Part shown: in pieces, positions 24,795 to 33,523 of the stretch
How positions within the stretch are numbered: the stretch's first letter is position 1
Layout: each line of letters begins with the position of its first letter
Assembly (NCBI GenBank): GCA_041741455.1
Contig: JBGSJZ010000152.1
Location: 1 to 64,000 of the forward strand
Direction of reading: 5' to 3'
DNA: 64,000 nt
Source of the DNA: CALESS01 sp041741455
GTDB lineage: Bacteria; Chloroflexota; Anaerolineae; Anaerolineales; Anaerolineaceae
Made by a program: the position numbers and the translations under genes
Notes under the pieces: model-generated
Told to the model about the DNA's origin: nothing
The model's input: only the letters and a program-made list of their open reading frames with translations
Databases searched by the model: none

Positions 24795-26162
24795 TTATTT
24801 CTTGCGGAAAGATGAACCAAAGAACATGAAAAAACCAATCAATCGAATACCACCGGCAATCAATAAAGCTGGACCTGTGCCAATGGTTGTGGATAGAATG
24901 GTCCCAATCAGCGGGGAAAGAAATGATGAAAGATATTGAATCCCCTGGGCCAGCGAGACATAAGTTGCCGAGTGCTCGGGTGGAACGGTTCTCAGGAGTT
25001 CATCGAAAAAGACCAGATCCAGGCCAGCTTGAAAAATCCCGACAATACCGGCAAAAATTGCAATTAAGACAAAGGAGTTGGTTTGGGAGGTGAAAATTGG
25101 ATATAACGCCACACCAAGTGTTGTCCAGATCAGCACCGTGGTGGACCCACGCCTTCGGGAAACGCGGGTCCAAAAGAAATAACCAAAGACCATGACAAAG
25201 GTCTGAGCGGTGGTGATGGCTGCAATCCAGGAATCTGGGGCTTGAATTGTCCTGACAAAATAAAGCGGGAACAATGGAGCAGCCATCGAGACGCCGCTCA
25301 AGAAAACAAAACGCTTTAAAATAAAACTCGAAAATGGCGAGTTGTTTTTGACAAGTTGGATGGAGTTACGGAAATCTCTGAAAAAATTAAACCTTGTTGC
25401 TGGATCGTTGGTCGCCTCCCGATCCTTGATGATGATGTGGGAAGAGAAGTAAAAACTTATAAGACCGCCAAGTGAGAGACTCAGAAAAATGATTTGATAG
25501 TTTGAAGGTGGGGAAATTTTATCCAGCATCTGGCCGATAAAAAACACCGTGATTGAGTTTGTTAGACCAAAAATTGACCAGCGCCGGCTCAACAATTCAA
25601 ATCGACCGGAAGGTCCAGCCACGGCATTCATGACAACAGAGAAACAAATGGCCAGCATGGTTTGTGGAATCGTGGCAACCGCCCAGATGATGAGGGTGGA
25701 GGAGACCCAATAGGCTTCTGGAAGCACCAGACTGACCAGACCGGTCAGCGCAAAGCACACGATCACTGCCAAACGGCTGAAAGAAAACCAGCGAATAATA
25801 TTGCGCTGGCGTTGGAGAAACCAACCCAGAGGCAAAGCCAGGAAAAAACCGGTGATGGCTGGCATCCAGGAGAGCATCCCGACCTGGAAATCAGAGGCGT
25901 GGTACCTGGCGAGGAAGACAGGCAGGAAAGGGGATGCGCTGTTGGCGATTGCAACCCCTACTGCATCCACCTGAACGTTGACAAAGTTCTGAGGATTAAC
26001 ATCACTTGTGATTTGCGGGGTTCTAAACCAGTGGGCGATTTTTCGAAATGGGTTCAATTTTGCAGCCTGCCAGATGTTGAAAATACCAATCAACAGTGGA
26101 ATGATTGAAGATTTGTTATTATAGCATTTGAAAGGTCTGTCAAATGCTTTCTCCGGTGACAT
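24795..26162 (-). CDS. MFS transporter
   Basis: Up to 455 residues with about twelve hydrophobic segments, the major facilitator layout. The amphipathic loop between helices 2 and 3 (LPLGWFLQRQRNIIRWF) matches the family. The substrate cannot be told. The start is uncertain: a TATAAT at 26123-26118 and a TTGACA at 26143-26138 (14-bp spacing, short) lie inside the longest frame. The real start may therefore be downstream, near LNPFRKIAHWF, although no strong ribosome site is visible there. It is followed after 59 bp by the rhodanese gene on the same strand. Confidence 0.8.
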   Translation of the reverse strand: MSPEKAFDRPFKCYNNKSSIIPLLIGIFNIWQAAKLNPFRKIAHWFRTPQITSDVNPQNFVNVQVDAVGVAIANSASPFLPVFLARYHASDFQVGMLSWMPAITGFFLALPLGWFLQRQRNIIRWFSFSRLAVIVCFALTGLVSLVLPEAYWVSSTLIIWAVATIPQTMLAICFSVVMNAVAGPSGRFELLSRRWSIFGLTNSITVFFIGQMLDKISPPSNYQIIFLSLSLGGLISFYFSSHIIIKDREATNDPATRFNFFRDFRNSIQLVKNNSPFSSFILKRFVFLSGVSMAAPLFPLYFVRTIQAPDSWIAAITTAQTFVMVFGYFFWTRVSRRRGSTTVLIWTTLGVALYPIFTSQTNSFVLIAIFAGIVGIFQAGLDLVFFDELLRTVPPEHSATYVSLAQGIQYLSSFLSPLIGTILSTTIGTGPALLIAGGIRLIGFFMFFGSSFRKK

Positions 26163-26260
26163 TTATCCGAAGAGAAAGTGATAAAGCAGAATGGGGCGAG
26201 GAACCGAGATAATTTATAATGATCTTGCAGGATTTGGAAGCTTCCTAAAGGAGTAATCTC

Positions 26261-28426
26261 ATGGCAGAAATAATGATTGAAGAGATGAAAAATGCTCATC
26301 GGATTTTAGCAGAATTAACCTATGAAATCCAGCCGGTGGTGCGAGGTTATGCCAATCGGACTTTATACATCAACCTTGATGATGGAACCATCCAAAGCAA
26401 ACCGGTTTCACAAAAAATGAAAGATGTCTTAACTGGCGGCAAGGGATTCGCTCTCTGGTTGCTCTGGAACGGAATCAATGACCATACAAAATGGGATGAC
26501 CCGGAAAATGAATTGGTGCTCTCCTGTGGGGTTATCGGAGGCATTACGGCCTATCCGGGTACCGGAAAGACTATTGCAGTAACGGTCTCGCCACAAACAG
26601 GTGTGATCATTGATAGCAATGGCGGCGGCTATTTTGGACCCTATCTCAAGTTCTCCGGCTGGGATGCGCTTGAAATTCAAGGAAAAGCAGACCGGGATGT
26701 GATCATCTTTATCGATGGGGATGAAGGTCGGGTGACGGTGGAAGATGCACCGCTGGAAGCTGTTAATACTCATCTGGTCAACAAACAACTGACTGAAATG
26801 TATGGCCGGGATGATCGGGAAAAACGGGCAATTACGGTGATTTCTGCCGGACAGGCTGCAGATTATATACCGATGTGCGGTTTGAACATCAGCTACTGGG
26901 ATGCGCGACGACAGGAAGTGCGAATCAAACAAGCGGCGCGTGGGGGATGTGGAACCGTTTTAAGAAATAAGAAAATAAAAGCCATTGTTGTGAAGTATAG
27001 CTCCATGAATGCAGATAGCAATGGTGTTGCGGACATGGCACTTTTACGGAGGGCTGGCCAGCGTATCAATAAAGAAATCACTGATTTTGATGCTTCACAA
27101 AATGATATGCGTGGCACAGGAACCCCTTATCTGGTTGAAATAATGAACCGGTTTGACTTGTTGCCGGTACAAAACTTCCGCTTTGGTGCGGATCCAGATG
27201 CCCACAAGATCAATGGTGAACTCTGGAAGGAACAGTTTGACCATAGTGGCCCGGATGGATGCTGGCTGGGTTGTACACTGGGTTGCGCCCATGGCGTCAA
27301 ACATTACCACCTGCAAACAGGTCCATACAAAGGACAAACTGTTTTTGTGGATGGCCCTGAATATGAAACGCTGGGGGCAGTGGGTTCAAACTGTGCGATT
27401 TTTGATCCCGGTGCTGTGCTTGAAATTAATTTTTACGCGGATACCTATGGCATCGACACAATTTCCCTGGGAAATTCCATCGCATTTGCAATGGAATGCT
27501 ATGAATATGGTATCCTGACGCCAGATCGAACTGGAGGACTTGAGCTGAACTGGGGAAATTCGGCTGCGGCCTTAACGTTGGTCCATCAGATGGCTAACGG
27601 CGAAGGTTTTGGCATGGTTGTTGGGCAGGGCGTGCGGGGGATGAAGCGAATCTTCGCTGAGCAATACGGAGTCGACGCAAAACTGCTGCATGATATCGGA
27701 ATGGAAGTAAAAGGCCTGGAAGTTTCGGAATACATGACCAAGGAATCGCTGGCCCAGCAGGGCGGTTATGCGATGGCATCCAAAGGCGCACAGCATGATG
27801 AAGCCTGGCTGATCTTTATGGAGCTGGTCCATAAGCAATTGAATACTTTTGAAGCCAAGGCAGAAGCCCTGCATTATTTTCCAATGTGGCGCACCTGGTT
27901 TAGCCTGCATGGGTTATGCAAGCTGCCCTGGAATGACATCATCCCTGTCAGCAATAAAACGGCCAAGGAACCTCAGAAGGTACCGGAACATGTCGAGAAT
28001 TATTGTTGGTTATTTGAAGGCGTTACCGGAACTCATGTGACCATTGAAGATCTTATCCTGCAATCTGAAAGAGTGTATAACTTCCAGCGCGTCTTTAACT
28101 TGCGTCTTGGACATGGGAAACGAGTAGATGATTACCCGCCATATCGAGCGGTTGGTCCGGTGACAGTCATTGAGTATGAATCTCGAGCTGAGCGGTACGA
28201 CAAGGAAATGAGAGAAGTCATTGGCATTGATCCAGAAGGAATGTCAACAATAGCTAAAATGGCAATCGTGCGCAAGTATCGGGAAGATCGGTACGAGACC
28301 CTGCTTGATACCGTCTATGCTCGAAGGGGCTGGACGAGGGATGGCGTACCGACAGCAGATACCTTGATGAAATTGGGGGTGGATTTCCCAGATCTCATCA
28401 GCCTGGTTCGTAAGAACGGCGGCTAG
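26261..28426 (+). CDS. Aldehyde:ferredoxin oxidoreductase family protein (W/Mo-pterin)
   Basis: 721 residues, ATG with AAAGGAG 7 nt upstream. The N-terminal AOR domain begins RGYANRTLYINLDDGTIQ and contains GGKGFALWLLW and SPQTGVIIDSNGGGYFGPYLKFSGWDAL-type sequence (key GGGYFGP). The [4Fe-4S] cysteines are in the CWLGCTLGCAHG cluster near residue 331. The enzyme class binds a tungsten or molybdenum bis-pterin and oxidizes aldehydes or related substrates with ferredoxin in the cytoplasm. Length exceeds the typical 600-residue AOR, as in the variant subgroup with unknown substrates. No cofactor genes are adjacent. A terminator follows. Confidence 0.88.
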   Translation: MAEIMIEEMKNAHRILAELTYEIQPVVRGYANRTLYINLDDGTIQSKPVSQKMKDVLTGGKGFALWLLWNGINDHTKWDDPENELVLSCGVIGGITAYPGTGKTIAVTVSPQTGVIIDSNGGGYFGPYLKFSGWDALEIQGKADRDVIIFIDGDEGRVTVEDAPLEAVNTHLVNKQLTEMYGRDDREKRAITVISAGQAADYIPMCGLNISYWDARRQEVRIKQAARGGCGTVLRNKKIKAIVVKYSSMNADSNGVADMALLRRAGQRINKEITDFDASQNDMRGTGTPYLVEIMNRFDLLPVQNFRFGADPDAHKINGELWKEQFDHSGPDGCWLGCTLGCAHGVKHYHLQTGPYKGQTVFVDGPEYETLGAVGSNCAIFDPGAVLEINFYADTYGIDTISLGNSIAFAMECYEYGILTPDRTGGLELNWGNSAAALTLVHQMANGEGFGMVVGQGVRGMKRIFAEQYGVDAKLLHDIGMEVKGLEVSEYMTKESLAQQGGYAMASKGAQHDEAWLIFMELVHKQLNTFEAKAEALHYFPMWRTWFSLHGLCKLPWNDIIPVSNKTAKEPQKVPEHVENYCWLFEGVTGTHVTIEDLILQSERVYNFQRVFNLRLGHGKRVDDYPPYRAVGPVTVIEYESRAERYDKEMREVIGIDPEGMSTIAKMAIVRKYREDRYETLLDTVYARRGWTRDGVPTADTLMKLGVDFPDLISLVRKNGG

Positions 28427-28436
28427 AACAATCAGA

Positions 28437-28464
28437 GGCGGTTCTCCTGAAGAACCGCCTTTTT
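28437..28464 (+). terminator. Terminator of the AOR gene
   Basis: GGCGGTTCT (28437-28445) pairs with AGAACCGCC (28451-28459), 5-nt loop, then TTTTT. Confidence 0.93.
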
Positions 28465-28492
28465 GATTCGAAATTGCTGGGTCTGGTATAAT
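28463..28492 (+). promoter_or_regulatory. Promoter of glmS
   Basis: TTGATT (28463-28468), 18 bp, TATAAT (28487-28492). The -35 box overlaps the T run of the upstream terminator. Transcription would begin near 28500, before the ribozyme. Confidence 0.7.
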
Positions 28493-28537
28493 GCTAGACA
28501 CACAGGAGGTGTCATTGATAATTTGACAAGCTAAAAA

Positions 28538-28686
28538 AGCGCATGGCTTTCAGTGAGGGGGCTGGAAGTGACGAGGGAGAGGGTTCCCTGCTGCAAAGCA
28601 GGGTTAACCGGCGATAACAGGCTGCACACCTGGACACCGGGAAAATCGAAAGATCAGCGGAAGCCCTCCGGACAAGAAGTCTGCGT
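28538..28686 (+). ncRNA. glmS ribozyme
   Basis: Directly upstream of glmS. The 5' core AGCGCATGG (cleavage expected between A28538 and G28539) is followed by a P2-like stem CTTTCAG/CTGGAAG, then the conserved AGTGACGAGGGAGAGGGTT block and ACCGGCGATAAC. The order matches known glmS ribozymes (AGCGC..UGG..GACGAGG..AGGGUU..CGGCG). An extra CCCTGCT/AGCAGGG hairpin interrupts the P3 region. The 3' boundary is approximate. It should self-cleave with glucosamine-6-phosphate and lower glmS mRNA. Confidence 0.85.
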
Positions 28687-28758
28687 ATCCTAAACCTAAA
28701 TCCTGCCTGGCAATAATTTTTTACTGTCAGATTATCATCAGTATCCAAGGAGGATCCT

Positions 28759-30600
28759 GTGTGTGGTATCGTCGGTTACATCGGTGAACAAGATGCAACG
28801 CCGATTATTCTCAATGGTTTGAAGAAGCTGGAATATCGCGGCTATGATTCTGCTGGAATAGCAGTTCTGCAAAATGGAAGAATTGAAGTTCGCAGAGAAG
28901 CAGGAAAACTCAGCCGCTTGGAAGCCTTGGTTGCCTCCCAACCGATCCGTGGGAAATTGGGGATTGGGCATACCCGTTGGGCAACCCATGGTGAGCCATC
29001 CTCAAGAAATGCACATCCGCACCTGGGTTCAACTGGCGAAGTTGTGCTGGTGCATAATGGGATTGTTGAAAATTTTCTGGAATTACGCGAAGACTTGATT
29101 GCTGAAGGGATTGAATTCAAGTCGGACACCGATACTGAGGTGATTGTTCACCTGATTGAGAAATATTTGACCAGCGAAAACAATTTTGTAAAAGCTGTGC
29201 AACGAACTTTGTTGGAGCTTAAAGGCGCTCACGGAATTGTGGTTTTTTCGGCCAAAGAACCGGATAAAATTGTGGCTGCCAGAATTGGCAATGCCGGGGG
29301 GGTGGTGATTGGGTTCGGCGATGGGGAAACCTTCATAGCATCAGATATTCCGGCCATCCTGGAACATACTCGCAGAGTGATTTTCCTTGAATCGAGGCAA
29401 ATGGCGGTTGTCACCCGGCAGGGGGCATCTGTTCAATCCCTGGATGGGAAGCCACTCCAGCCAGTGATCCATCGTATTGCCTGGGATCCTGTGGCAGCTG
29501 AAAAGGGTGAATTTCGCCATTTTATGCAAAAGGAAATTCACGAGCAAGTGCGCGCCCTGACCGATACCTTGGCTGGACGGGTAGATTTTGATGACGCAAA
29601 GATTCGGCTCCCACAATTAAATTTAAATGAAGAGACGGCTCGAGGAATTCGCAAAATCATAATTACCGGATGTGGAACTGCTGCCCATGCTGGCATGGTG
29701 GGCAAGGTGATGATTGAGAGAATTGCGAGAATACCTGTAGAAGTGGATATTGCATCCGAAATGCGTTATCGGGATCCAATTATTTCTCCGGGAGATGTTG
29801 TCCTGGCCATCAGCCAATCTGGCGAGACAGCGGACACCCTGGCAGCCATGGATGAAGGAAAACAGCGGGGAGCGAAGATCTGGTCCATTGTCAATGCAAT
29901 CGGATCACAGGCAATGCGCGTAGCCGATGGATATATTTCCATGCAAACTGGCCCCGAGATTGGGGTGGCATCCACCAAGGCTTTCACGGCTCCAATGGTG
30001 GATTTATATATGTTGGCTGTGCTGTTGGCGGATCTGAGAGGCACACTTTCTGAACAAGACCGCTGGCGACTGGTCAGTGATTTGCGCCTGGTTCCCGACC
30101 TGGTAGGGCGGTGCCTGGACCGTGAAAGTGAAGTTGAACAAGTTGCAGAGACGTTGAAGGAAGCCAGGGGTGCACTTTATCTGGGGCGGGGTATTAATAT
30201 GCCGATTGCGCTGGAAGGCGCCTTAAAATTAAAGGAAATTTCGTATATCCACGCAGAAGCATATCCTGCCGGTGAAATGAAGCACGGACCGATTGCACTG
30301 GTGGATCAGGAAATGCCAGTTTTGGCCCTTGCTCCAAAAGATCCGTGGTACGAAAAGATGATCAGCCAAATCGAGCAGGCCAAAGCCAGAGGGGGAAGGG
30401 TGTATGTGGTGGCAACCGAAGGCGATGAGCGGGTTACTGCGCTGGCAGATCACGTGATGTGGGTGCCTGAAGCGCCCTGGTTATTGAGTCCTGTCGCAAC
30501 CGTAATCCCGCTCCAGATGTTGGCCTATCATATCGCTGCCATGCGCGGCCTGGACGTGGATCAGCCCAGAAACCTGGCAAAATCTGTAACAGTTGAATAA
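28759..30600 (+). CDS. glmS: Glutamine--fructose-6-phosphate aminotransferase (isomerizing)
   Basis: 613 residues, GTG start at 28759 with AGGAGG 5 nt upstream. It makes glucosamine-6-phosphate from fructose-6-phosphate and glutamine, the first step to UDP-GlcNAc and peptidoglycan. The mature N-terminus is the nucleophilic Cys in MCGIVGYIG, followed by the GATase class II domain (HTRWATHG). Two SIS domains follow (ISQSGETADTLAA; GRGINMPIALEGALKLKEISYIHAEAY, of which the signature is LKEISYIHAE). It ends with the canonical DQPRNLAKSVTVE. Regulated by the upstream ribozyme. Confidence 0.98.
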   Translation: MCGIVGYIGEQDATPIILNGLKKLEYRGYDSAGIAVLQNGRIEVRREAGKLSRLEALVASQPIRGKLGIGHTRWATHGEPSSRNAHPHLGSTGEVVLVHNGIVENFLELREDLIAEGIEFKSDTDTEVIVHLIEKYLTSENNFVKAVQRTLLELKGAHGIVVFSAKEPDKIVAARIGNAGGVVIGFGDGETFIASDIPAILEHTRRVIFLESRQMAVVTRQGASVQSLDGKPLQPVIHRIAWDPVAAEKGEFRHFMQKEIHEQVRALTDTLAGRVDFDDAKIRLPQLNLNEETARGIRKIIITGCGTAAHAGMVGKVMIERIARIPVEVDIASEMRYRDPIISPGDVVLAISQSGETADTLAAMDEGKQRGAKIWSIVNAIGSQAMRVADGYISMQTGPEIGVASTKAFTAPMVDLYMLAVLLADLRGTLSEQDRWRLVSDLRLVPDLVGRCLDRESEVEQVAETLKEARGALYLGRGINMPIALEGALKLKEISYIHAEAYPAGEMKHGPIALVDQEMPVLALAPKDPWYEKMISQIEQAKARGGRVYVVATEGDERVTALADHVMWVPEAPWLLSPVATVIPLQMLAYHIAAMRGLDVDQPRNLAKSVTVE

Positions 30601-30612
30601 TATTTACTGATG

Positions 30613-30653
30613 CCAAAACGACCTCCGGGCATATAACCCGGAGGTCGTTTTGG
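30613..30653. terminator. Terminator between glmS and the convergent M20 gene
   Basis: A 17-bp perfect stem, CCAAAACGACCTCCGGG (30613-30629) and its complement (30637-30653), loop of 7. The AAAA/TTTT ends allow use on both strands. Confidence 0.9.
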
Positions 30654-30709
30654 ATTAAACAACAAGCATTTTGAAAAAATCTAAAAGATCTACTGAAACA
30701 GAGATCGCA

Positions 30710-31930
30710 TCAATTCAATGTTTCCCTCAAGATTTTTGGTAAGTAAGCATAAAACTCTGTTGCACTCACCACATCCTCCAGAGAGACTTGCTCGTTAATT
30801 GTGTGTGCTGTCGTTTCATCCCCTGGGCCAAATCCTATCGACGGGATTCCTGCCTTTCCAGCCCAATAAGTGCCGTTTGTTGAAAAATCCCATGTGCCCA
30901 GCGGCCGATCTTCACGCCATAGATCATGGATGGACTTCAAACCAGCCTGAACAAGCGGATGCGAATCATCAAGAAGCCAGGAAGGAAAGTATTTGGTCAA
31001 TGGAAATGTAAAGCCAGTATAAGAAGGCGTATCGTAATACAACTCCTCTACCCGGATTTCGCTCTGAAGGTAATCGGGAATCAGCCCTTTGATTAGGTTA
31101 ATGACTTCATCATGCGTTTCGCTAATTGTTATCCGGCGGTCAAGAAAGATCGCAAACTGATTCGGCACAGCATTCAAGGAATTTGTGCGGGCAATCACAT
31201 CGGTTACAGCAATGGAAGGATGACCGAGAACAGGATGCGCACCCATACCAAATCGCATCCGGCGATCCAACTCGCGCACCAGGTTAATCACTGACACCAT
31301 TTTATAGACAGCGTTGTCTCCGAGGTAATGAACCGCGGCATGGGCCGAGCGTCCGGAGGCAGTAATCTTCAGCTCAATCCGGCCTTTATGCCCGCGGTAG
31401 ATATTCATCTTCGTGGGCTCACCAATGACGACAAAATCCGGTCGGACTTGCGGATCAGCTTCTACAAACGCATTGGGTGCAATGCCGTCGCACCACTCCT
31501 CCATATTGCCGAAATAATAGACCGTGAGCCCTTCCAGCAACCCCAGGTCACGAGCCAGTGCTAATCCATACACCATTCCAGGCGTGCTGCCTTTTTCGTC
31601 ACAGGCGCCGCGAGCAAATAGAATTCCGTTTTCAATTTTGCCGGTAAAAGGATCCCAATCCCAATCCTCACTGTCTCCGACCCCGACCGTATCAATATGG
31701 GAATCATATAAGAGCACCTTAGGACCATTCCCGATGCGGCCCAGTGTATTGCCCATCTTATCAAAACGCACTTCGTCGTAGCCGAGTTTACGCATCTCCA
31801 ACTGGATTCGTTCTCCCACCGGTCCGATCAGTGAATCCATGGATGGGATCGCGCAAATGTCGCGCATGAATTGAATAATCTCGCCTTTATCCTGCACAAC
31901 TCTTTGCTTTATCTCTTTAGAGATATCCAT
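30710..31930 (-). CDS. M20 family metallohydrolase, YgeY-like (selenium-associated)
   Basis: 406 residues. M20 metal ligands are visible in DSHIDTVG, GACDEKGS, NMEEWCDG and GEPTKMN. Over its whole length it recalls E. coli YgeY: GNTLGRIGNGP, YRGHKGRIELKI, PSYTGFTFPLTKYFPSWL (key SYTGF..T.YFP.W) and FSTNGTYWAGKAGIPSIGFGPG (key FSTNG..GIP.IGFGPG). YgeY-type hydrolases are annotated as putative selenium-metabolism hydrolases because they co-occur with selenium-dependent hydroxylases. The true substrate is not known. It is a single gene, convergent with glmS. The possible selenium link is notable given the rhodanese 6 kb away. Confidence 0.85.
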   Translation of the reverse strand: MDISKEIKQRVVQDKGEIIQFMRDICAIPSMDSLIGPVGERIQLEMRKLGYDEVRFDKMGNTLGRIGNGPKVLLYDSHIDTVGVGDSEDWDWDPFTGKIENGILFARGACDEKGSTPGMVYGLALARDLGLLEGLTVYYFGNMEEWCDGIAPNAFVEADPQVRPDFVVIGEPTKMNIYRGHKGRIELKITASGRSAHAAVHYLGDNAVYKMVSVINLVRELDRRMRFGMGAHPVLGHPSIAVTDVIARTNSLNAVPNQFAIFLDRRITISETHDEVINLIKGLIPDYLQSEIRVEELYYDTPSYTGFTFPLTKYFPSWLLDDSHPLVQAGLKSIHDLWREDRPLGTWDFSTNGTYWAGKAGIPSIGFGPGDETTAHTINEQVSLEDVVSATEFYAYLPKILRETLN

Positions 31931-32119
31931 ATTTACCTCGCTGACCGATTAATTACTGGGTGAAAATCTCATTTAAAAATTAATTTTTTCGTTATGCAAT
32001 AAAAAATTTCATGAAAAAACGATCTCTCCATGCATACATGCTAATTCAAAGGTGAAGAAAAGATTAAGAGTATTTTACATTAGGGGACCTGTTAAGGTCA
32101 ATGATTGCGATTATCCCCT

Positions 32120-32725
32120 CTATTGATTGACCTGAAAAATGCACTTATATGGCTTGCCAGTGGTTTTCCAGCGGGTTTGAAGCACAATAATTGGGTAGCC
32201 GAAAAGGGTTTGGATTATCTCCAGATCCAACTGGCAAAGCTGGGGGTAATCAGGCATGAGATTTGCGTAAGGGCAATTTTCAAAGATTAACCTCGGGCCG
32301 CCTTTGGAAGCTTCCCAGTGAGGTTGATAGTTCATAGGGGTAAGATAATGAACGATTTGTTCAGCTAGAAGACGAACCGATGGTTTTTTGGGAGGAGAAA
32401 AATTCTGTGTCAAATCTCTGACTAATTTTGAAATTTCATCGTCATGAAGCAATTCTGGATGCAGCCTTAAGATCGCAGCGAACAAATTCGCTGTGTTGTC
32501 GTAAGGGGTTCGGTGAGCAAAAACGTATCCCTTGGTTGGTCGACCTGCGCCTTGGTCAGGCTTGACCGGACGGGTAGGTTGGATAGCACCTTGCTGCTGT
32601 AATTTTGCCAAATGGTAATGAATATCTGCAGGAGTCAATTGAAGGGCGCGACTGATTTGCCTGGCGGTTCCCCCAGGATTCTTGATAATATATTCCAAAA
32701 TTTCTGCTTGAGATGACAATTGCAT
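32120..32725 (-). CDS. SufR-like winged-helix regulator with Cys cluster
   Basis: 201 residues. The N-terminal helix-turn-helix (1-70; GGTARQISRALQLTPADIHYHLAKLQQQG) is of the ArsR/DeoR type. The C-terminal half carries Cys residues in ENCPYANLMPDYPQLC and KCIF, the arrangement of [Fe-S]-sensing SufR-like regulators (CP..., then C after about 12 residues, then a final C). It probably senses Fe-S status. An inverted repeat ATTCAAA-N6-TTTGAAT overlaps the -35 of its own promoter (TTGAAT at 32759-32754, 16 bp, TATAAT at 32737-32732). The divergent nuoB promoter is beside it, so it may control both. Confidence 0.8.
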   Translation of the reverse strand: MQLSSQAEILEYIIKNPGGTARQISRALQLTPADIHYHLAKLQQQGAIQPTRPVKPDQGAGRPTKGYVFAHRTPYDNTANLFAAILRLHPELLHDDEISKLVRDLTQNFSPPKKPSVRLLAEQIVHYLTPMNYQPHWEASKGGPRLIFENCPYANLMPDYPQLCQLDLEIIQTLFGYPIIVLQTRWKTTGKPYKCIFQVNQ

Positions 32726-32753
32726 AAATCTATTATACGTTAACTTGTGAAAT

Positions 32754-32773
32754 ATTCAAAGAAAAATTTGAAT
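32754..32773. promoter_or_regulatory. Putative operator in the sufR-like/nuoB divergent region
   Basis: ATTCAAA (32754-32760), 6 bp, TTTGAAT (32767-32773), a perfect 7-6-7 inverted repeat. Its left half is the -35 element of the minus-strand regulator promoter. Its right edge is 10 bp before the nuoB -35. Confidence 0.55.
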
Positions 32774-32782
32774 AATTATAGC

Positions 32783-32810
32783 TTGACAGACACTACTCGA
32801 ATGATACAAT
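32783..32810 (+). promoter_or_regulatory. Promoter of the nuoB operon
   Basis: TTGACA (32783-32788), 16 bp, TACAAT (32805-32810), 56 bp before the nuoB ATG. Confidence 0.75.
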
Positions 32811-32866
32811 GAACAGAGTGGGTTTTAATTTTGTTCTTACATATGTATCATTGAAAGGTTATTGAT

Positions 32867-33523
32867 ATGGCAAGGACTGATGATCTAAACAAACCTGGTG
32901 TTGAAATCCCGAGTGAGTTGAATGGACAAGTCGCCCTGACTACTTTGGATAGAGTCTATAACTGGGATCGCCGAAATTCACTCTGGCCGATGATGTTTGG
33001 CCTGGCTTGTTGTGCAATTGAGATGATCTGCACGGCAGCCAGCCGTTTTGACTTTTCCCGCTTTGGGATGGAAGTCATGCGCGCGAGCCCGCGCCAAGCG
33101 GATGTGATGATTGTATCCGGTACGGTCACCAAGAAGATGATCCCGCAGATCGTACGGTTGTACAACCAGATGGCGGAGCCCAAATATGTGATTGCCATGG
33201 GCGCCTGCGCTTCCGGCGGCGGCCCTTTCAAGGAAGGTTACAACGTGGTTGCAGGGGTGGATAAATTTATTCCGGTGGATGTTTACATTCCAGGTTGTCC
33301 GCCAACTCCGCAAGCCCTTTTGAATGGATTAATTACTTTACAGAAGAAAGTGGACAAAGAATCCATCAAACAAGTGCGTTGGTATCAAAAGGGGCCGGTT
33401 CCAGAAATTCCGATTCCAATACTTGGTCCGGATCTGATCGATCCGCGTAAATTTGATTTGATCATTCAGCAAACATCCATTGCGCCTGAGGTGAATCCGG
33501 AGGGGGAGGTGACCCATGAGTGA
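32867..33523 (+). CDS. nuoB: NADH-quinone oxidoreductase subunit B
   Basis: 218 residues. It carries cluster N2 next to the quinone site. The ligands are the tandem Cys in LACCAIEM, the Cys of MGACASGGGPF and that of VYIPGCPPTPQALL. The N-terminus has little extra sequence. AAAGG precedes the ATG. It overlaps nuoCD by 8 nt. The usual upstream neighbour nuoA is absent, and the gene is preceded directly by its promoter. Confidence 0.96.
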   Translation: MARTDDLNKPGVEIPSELNGQVALTTLDRVYNWDRRNSLWPMMFGLACCAIEMICTAASRFDFSRFGMEVMRASPRQADVMIVSGTVTKKMIPQIVRLYNQMAEPKYVIAMGACASGGGPFKEGYNVVAGVDKFIPVDVYIPGCPPTPQALLNGLITLQKKVDKESIKQVRWYQKGPVPEIPIPILGPDLIDPRKFDLIIQQTSIAPEVNPEGEVTHE

